Shown here piece after piece: positions 62,100 to 64,000 of a stretch of 64,000 nt of DNA. Position 1 is the stretch's first letter, and each line of letters opens with the position of its first letter. This DNA is from Thermoplasmata archaeon (lineage in GTDB: Archaea > Thermoplasmatota > Thermoplasmata > Thermoplasmatales > Thermoplasmataceae). Location of the stretch: positions 80,472-144,471 of the forward strand of contig JAKAUW010000013.1 in NCBI GenBank assembly GCA_021817455.1, given 5' to 3'. A model generated the notes under the pieces. The model was not told the origin of the DNA. It saw only the letters and a program-made list of their open reading frames with translations, and made no database searches. The position numbers and the translations under genes are program-made.

Positions 62100-62543
62100 T
62101 CAGAAATTCCACTTTCGCTTGATGGATTCACGGCCAATGATGTTGCGCTCCAGGTCATTTTTAATCCTCTGAACAGCGAAAGGGAGTTCCTCCACTGTAC
62201 TGATGGGTACATATTTCCTCAGGGTATCCCACAGATCAGTGTCCACATGGCAACCAAAGCCCGACATGTAAATCTGGAGATTTTTCTTAATTTCCACCCC
62301 CTTCCTGTCGAAGTCTGTAAGAATGATCACCTCGTCATTTGATTCTGCAACATTCTCTGAAAAATGCACGAGGCTATCCCCCCTGTTCAGGATTATGATG
62401 TTGCCTTGAAAATCAAGTGACCTTAGACACTCAAGGTCATTCTTGCCCTCAACGATTATGGGCACATCCTGATTCTTGACCCGGTATTTTTCAAGAGTCT
62501 TGAGAACACGATTTTCAGGCATGAATGTTTGACAATCAATCAT
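62100..62543 (-). CDS. Toprim-domain protein (UPF0292 type)
   Basis: A 147 aa protein with a Toprim fold: the acidic first motif PIIVEGKNDLECL (about residue 32) and the second VIILTDFDRKGVEI (about 75), as in primases, topoisomerases and RNase M5. This small stand-alone archaeal family (UPF0292) is uncharacterised; RNA processing or DNA repair are both conceivable. It lies between the helicase and RNase Z genes, 18 bases from the former. Confidence 0.82.
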   Translation of the reverse strand: MIDCQTFMPENRVLKTLEKYRVKNQDVPIIVEGKNDLECLRSLDFQGNIIILNRGDSLVHFSENVAESNDEVIILTDFDRKGVEIKKNLQIYMSGFGCHVDTDLWDTLRKYVPISTVEELPFAVQRIKNDLERNIIGRESIKRKWNF

Positions 62544-62561
62544 AAATTTAAACCTGTTGCA

Positions 62562-64000
62562 TCAGTCCCAGTAACGCTTGCTCTTTGCGTAATCCATTTC
62601 CCCTGCGAGAATTGCCCTTATGAAGTCATCCTCGTTGTGGTATGTGACTACAAGGAGCCTGGAAGCTGTTTCCGGCCCTATTCCCCTTGCTGCGAGCGCC
62701 ATGATGGCCTGCATCCCTCTTTCCCTGACAAGGTGTGCGTTCTTGACAAGCCTCTTCCTTATCTTGAGGCCTTCCGGAGTCTCTTCCCTCGCCTCATTAA
62801 GGAGGTTTTTCTCGAATGGGGAAAGGGATGCAACCAGGGAACTGCCGCATTGAGGGCATCTTATGGATTTAATATCCCTGATCCTGACAGTTCTGACATA
62901 CTGGCAGGATGTGCAGAAGAGTGTGACTTCCTCATTGATCAGCCTCTTCTTGACGGCCTCAAGTATGGTTTTTGTGGGCTTGAGCGGAGCAACTCTCTCT
63001 GAGTAATGGGAAATGAAAACATCAGAACTTTCTGAAATGTCATCATTCATGACAAATTCCATGGTCTGGTCCTGAACTCTACTGAGATAATGCCTGAGGC
63101 TCTCTATATCCATGTAATCAGAAACAAGTTTTCTGATGGAATCGGTATATAGGGGCGTGTCCCGGTAGGAATCAATGATCTTTTCCAATCGAATTCTCCC
63201 CATGTCTGCATTGTTGCTAATGACGCCAAATTTCCTGGCTTCATACAGGAAAACAGAATTGAAAAATCTGGATCTCCTGGCAGAACCTGCAATGTATTGC
63301 GGAATTTTTTCAGGTTCAATGCTTAGGATGATCCTCCTGACATCCCGGGCAGGTATTCTTCTGGAAGCCCTTACATATATGTGATAGGGAGAATAATCCA
63401 TCTCAACGCTCTCCCCTGTTATTCCTGCAAGCAGGCTAGAGAAGATCTCGGCAAGGGCGAAATTTCCCCTGGTTCCCAGCATCACCTGGATTATGATTTC
63501 ACTTCCTTTGCTTTCTATGATTGTCCTGTCCAGTGTGGCTGTGTCCTTTCTGTACCAGTTCTCGAGCTCTTCCCTTGAGTACTCTTCGACAAAGGGAGGA
63601 ACAATTTTTTTCTCCCTGTTCTCAGAGACTTTGCCTGTTACGTCAATGAGAACAGGGATATCTTCACCAGACCACTTTGGTGCAATAGCTGCAGTGGGAA
63701 ACGGTTCAACAAGTATCTTCTCCTCTTCAATTCTGATAATTCTCCAGGTGGAGCCTTTAATAACAAAATAACTACCTGCTTCAAGTTCGTTCACAACATA
63801 ACGCTCATCAAGTGTGCCAATGAACTTCTTATTCACCATGTCAATAACCTTGAAGTTCTTCTCGCCTGGAATCATGGAAATGTTTTCAATGTAGTAATTC
63901 AGGACGCCTTTCCTCTTTCCTGCAAAATTATCCTCTTTCCAGAGTTTCCTTGTGGAGACGAGAAAATCAACAACATTGTCATATTCCACCCTGGCAAGGC
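62562..64000 (-). CDS. Lhr-type ATP-dependent helicase, C-terminal part, cut by window edge
   Basis: The frame is open to the window end; only the last 478 codons are present. Motifs: LDERYVVNELEAGSYFVIKGSTWRI-type beta barrel and FPTAAIAPKWSGEDIPVL, as found after the helicase core of Lhr enzymes, then a helical region, a zinc ribbon (CTSCQYV ... CPQCGSS, about residues 363-389) and a C-terminal HhH-like ARGIGPETASRLL. Lhr proteins are 3'-5' DNA helicases in repair. The motor domains with the Walker motifs lie beyond the edge. Confidence 0.82.
   Translation of the reverse strand, partial: LARVEYDNVVDFLVSTRKLWKEDNFAGKRKGVLNYYIENISMIPGEKNFKVIDMVNKKFIGTLDERYVVNELEAGSYFVIKGSTWRIIRIEEEKILVEPFPTAAIAPKWSGEDIPVLIDVTGKVSENREKKIVPPFVEEYSREELENWYRKDTATLDRTIIESKGSEIIIQVMLGTRGNFALAEIFSSLLAGITGESVEMDYSPYHIYVRASRRIPARDVRRIILSIEPEKIPQYIAGSARRSRFFNSVFLYEARKFGVISNNADMGRIRLEKIIDSYRDTPLYTDSIRKLVSDYMDIESLRHYLSRVQDQTMEFVMNDDISESSDVFISHYSERVAPLKPTKTILEAVKKRLINEEVTLFCTSCQYVRTVRIRDIKSIRCPQCGSSLVASLSPFEKNLLNEAREETPEGLKIRKRLVKNAHLVRERGMQAIMALAARGIGPETASRLLVVTYHNEDDFIRAILAGEMDYAKSKRYWD

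Noticed and set aside
1..64000. CRISPR arrays, transposases or intact insertion sequences.
   Set aside because: No regularly spaced repeats and no transposase or integrase motif were seen on either strand.

Overview
The window reads as a chromosomal segment of an archaeon of the class Thermoplasmata, probably an acidophile of the Thermoplasma/Ferroplasma/Cuniculiplasma type. Evidence: an archaellum operon (archaellin and ArlC/D/F/G/H/I-like genes), archaeal-type PheT, GAPDH, S15, Nep1, GAN/RecJ-like DHH nuclease and AglB oligosaccharyltransferase, frequent GTG/TTG starts, and many starts lying about 25 bases downstream of a TATA box, as expected for leaderless archaeal mRNAs. Most of the sequence looks like a normal chromosome, with one small accessory island.

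Layout. 1-4119: archaellum operon on the minus strand, from archaellin to the 5' part of arlI, cut by the window edge. 4224-8729: gamma-carbonic anhydrase, a ribbon-helix-helix regulator, pheT, and a divergent pair built from pieces of nitrate/sulfonate-type ABC transporters. 8820-15946: a giant AglB (2108 aa) coupled to a second surface protein. 15955-19181: RNase H-fold protein, GAN, S15 and Nep1. 19583-22273: UvrD-like helicase with a RecB-like nuclease. 22438-29674: HtpX, a heterodimeric ABC exporter, and a three-gene ABC-2-type system. 29844-33321: chorismate mutase, prephenate dehydrogenase, AzlCD and an SDR. 33588-36305: a coiled-coil / SPFH / zinc-ribbon cassette. 36422-36929: a decayed GNAT gene. 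36995-44157: TPP enzyme, GGR-type flavoprotein, GAPDH, ACT-domain protein and argGH. 44303-46090: a secreted PNGase A-like protein.

46205-49888: a probable small genomic island at tRNA-Cys. The last 13 bases of the tRNA gene plus two flanking bases recur exactly 3.6 kb away. Between the copies lie a decayed hicBA module, mercuric reductase, a heavy-metal-associated protein, an HxlR-type regulator and a 2H phosphoesterase. 49997-64000 returns to housekeeping genes: pyruvate-oxidase-like enzyme, DUF309 protein, AsnRS, hemE, ferrochelatase, a SelB/EF-Tu-like protein without a GTPase, purD, scpB, NCS1 permease, dCTP deaminase/dUTPase-family protein, SRPBCC protein, RNase Z, Toprim protein and the C-terminal part of an Lhr-type helicase.

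The strongest items for a second look are the tRNA-Cys/mercury island, the giant AglB together with a secreted N-glycanase-like protein, the SPFH/zinc-ribbon cassette, the orphan transporter-derived regulator pair, and a palindrome between the ACT-domain gene and argG. All family assignments come from reading motifs by eye; no database search was run.
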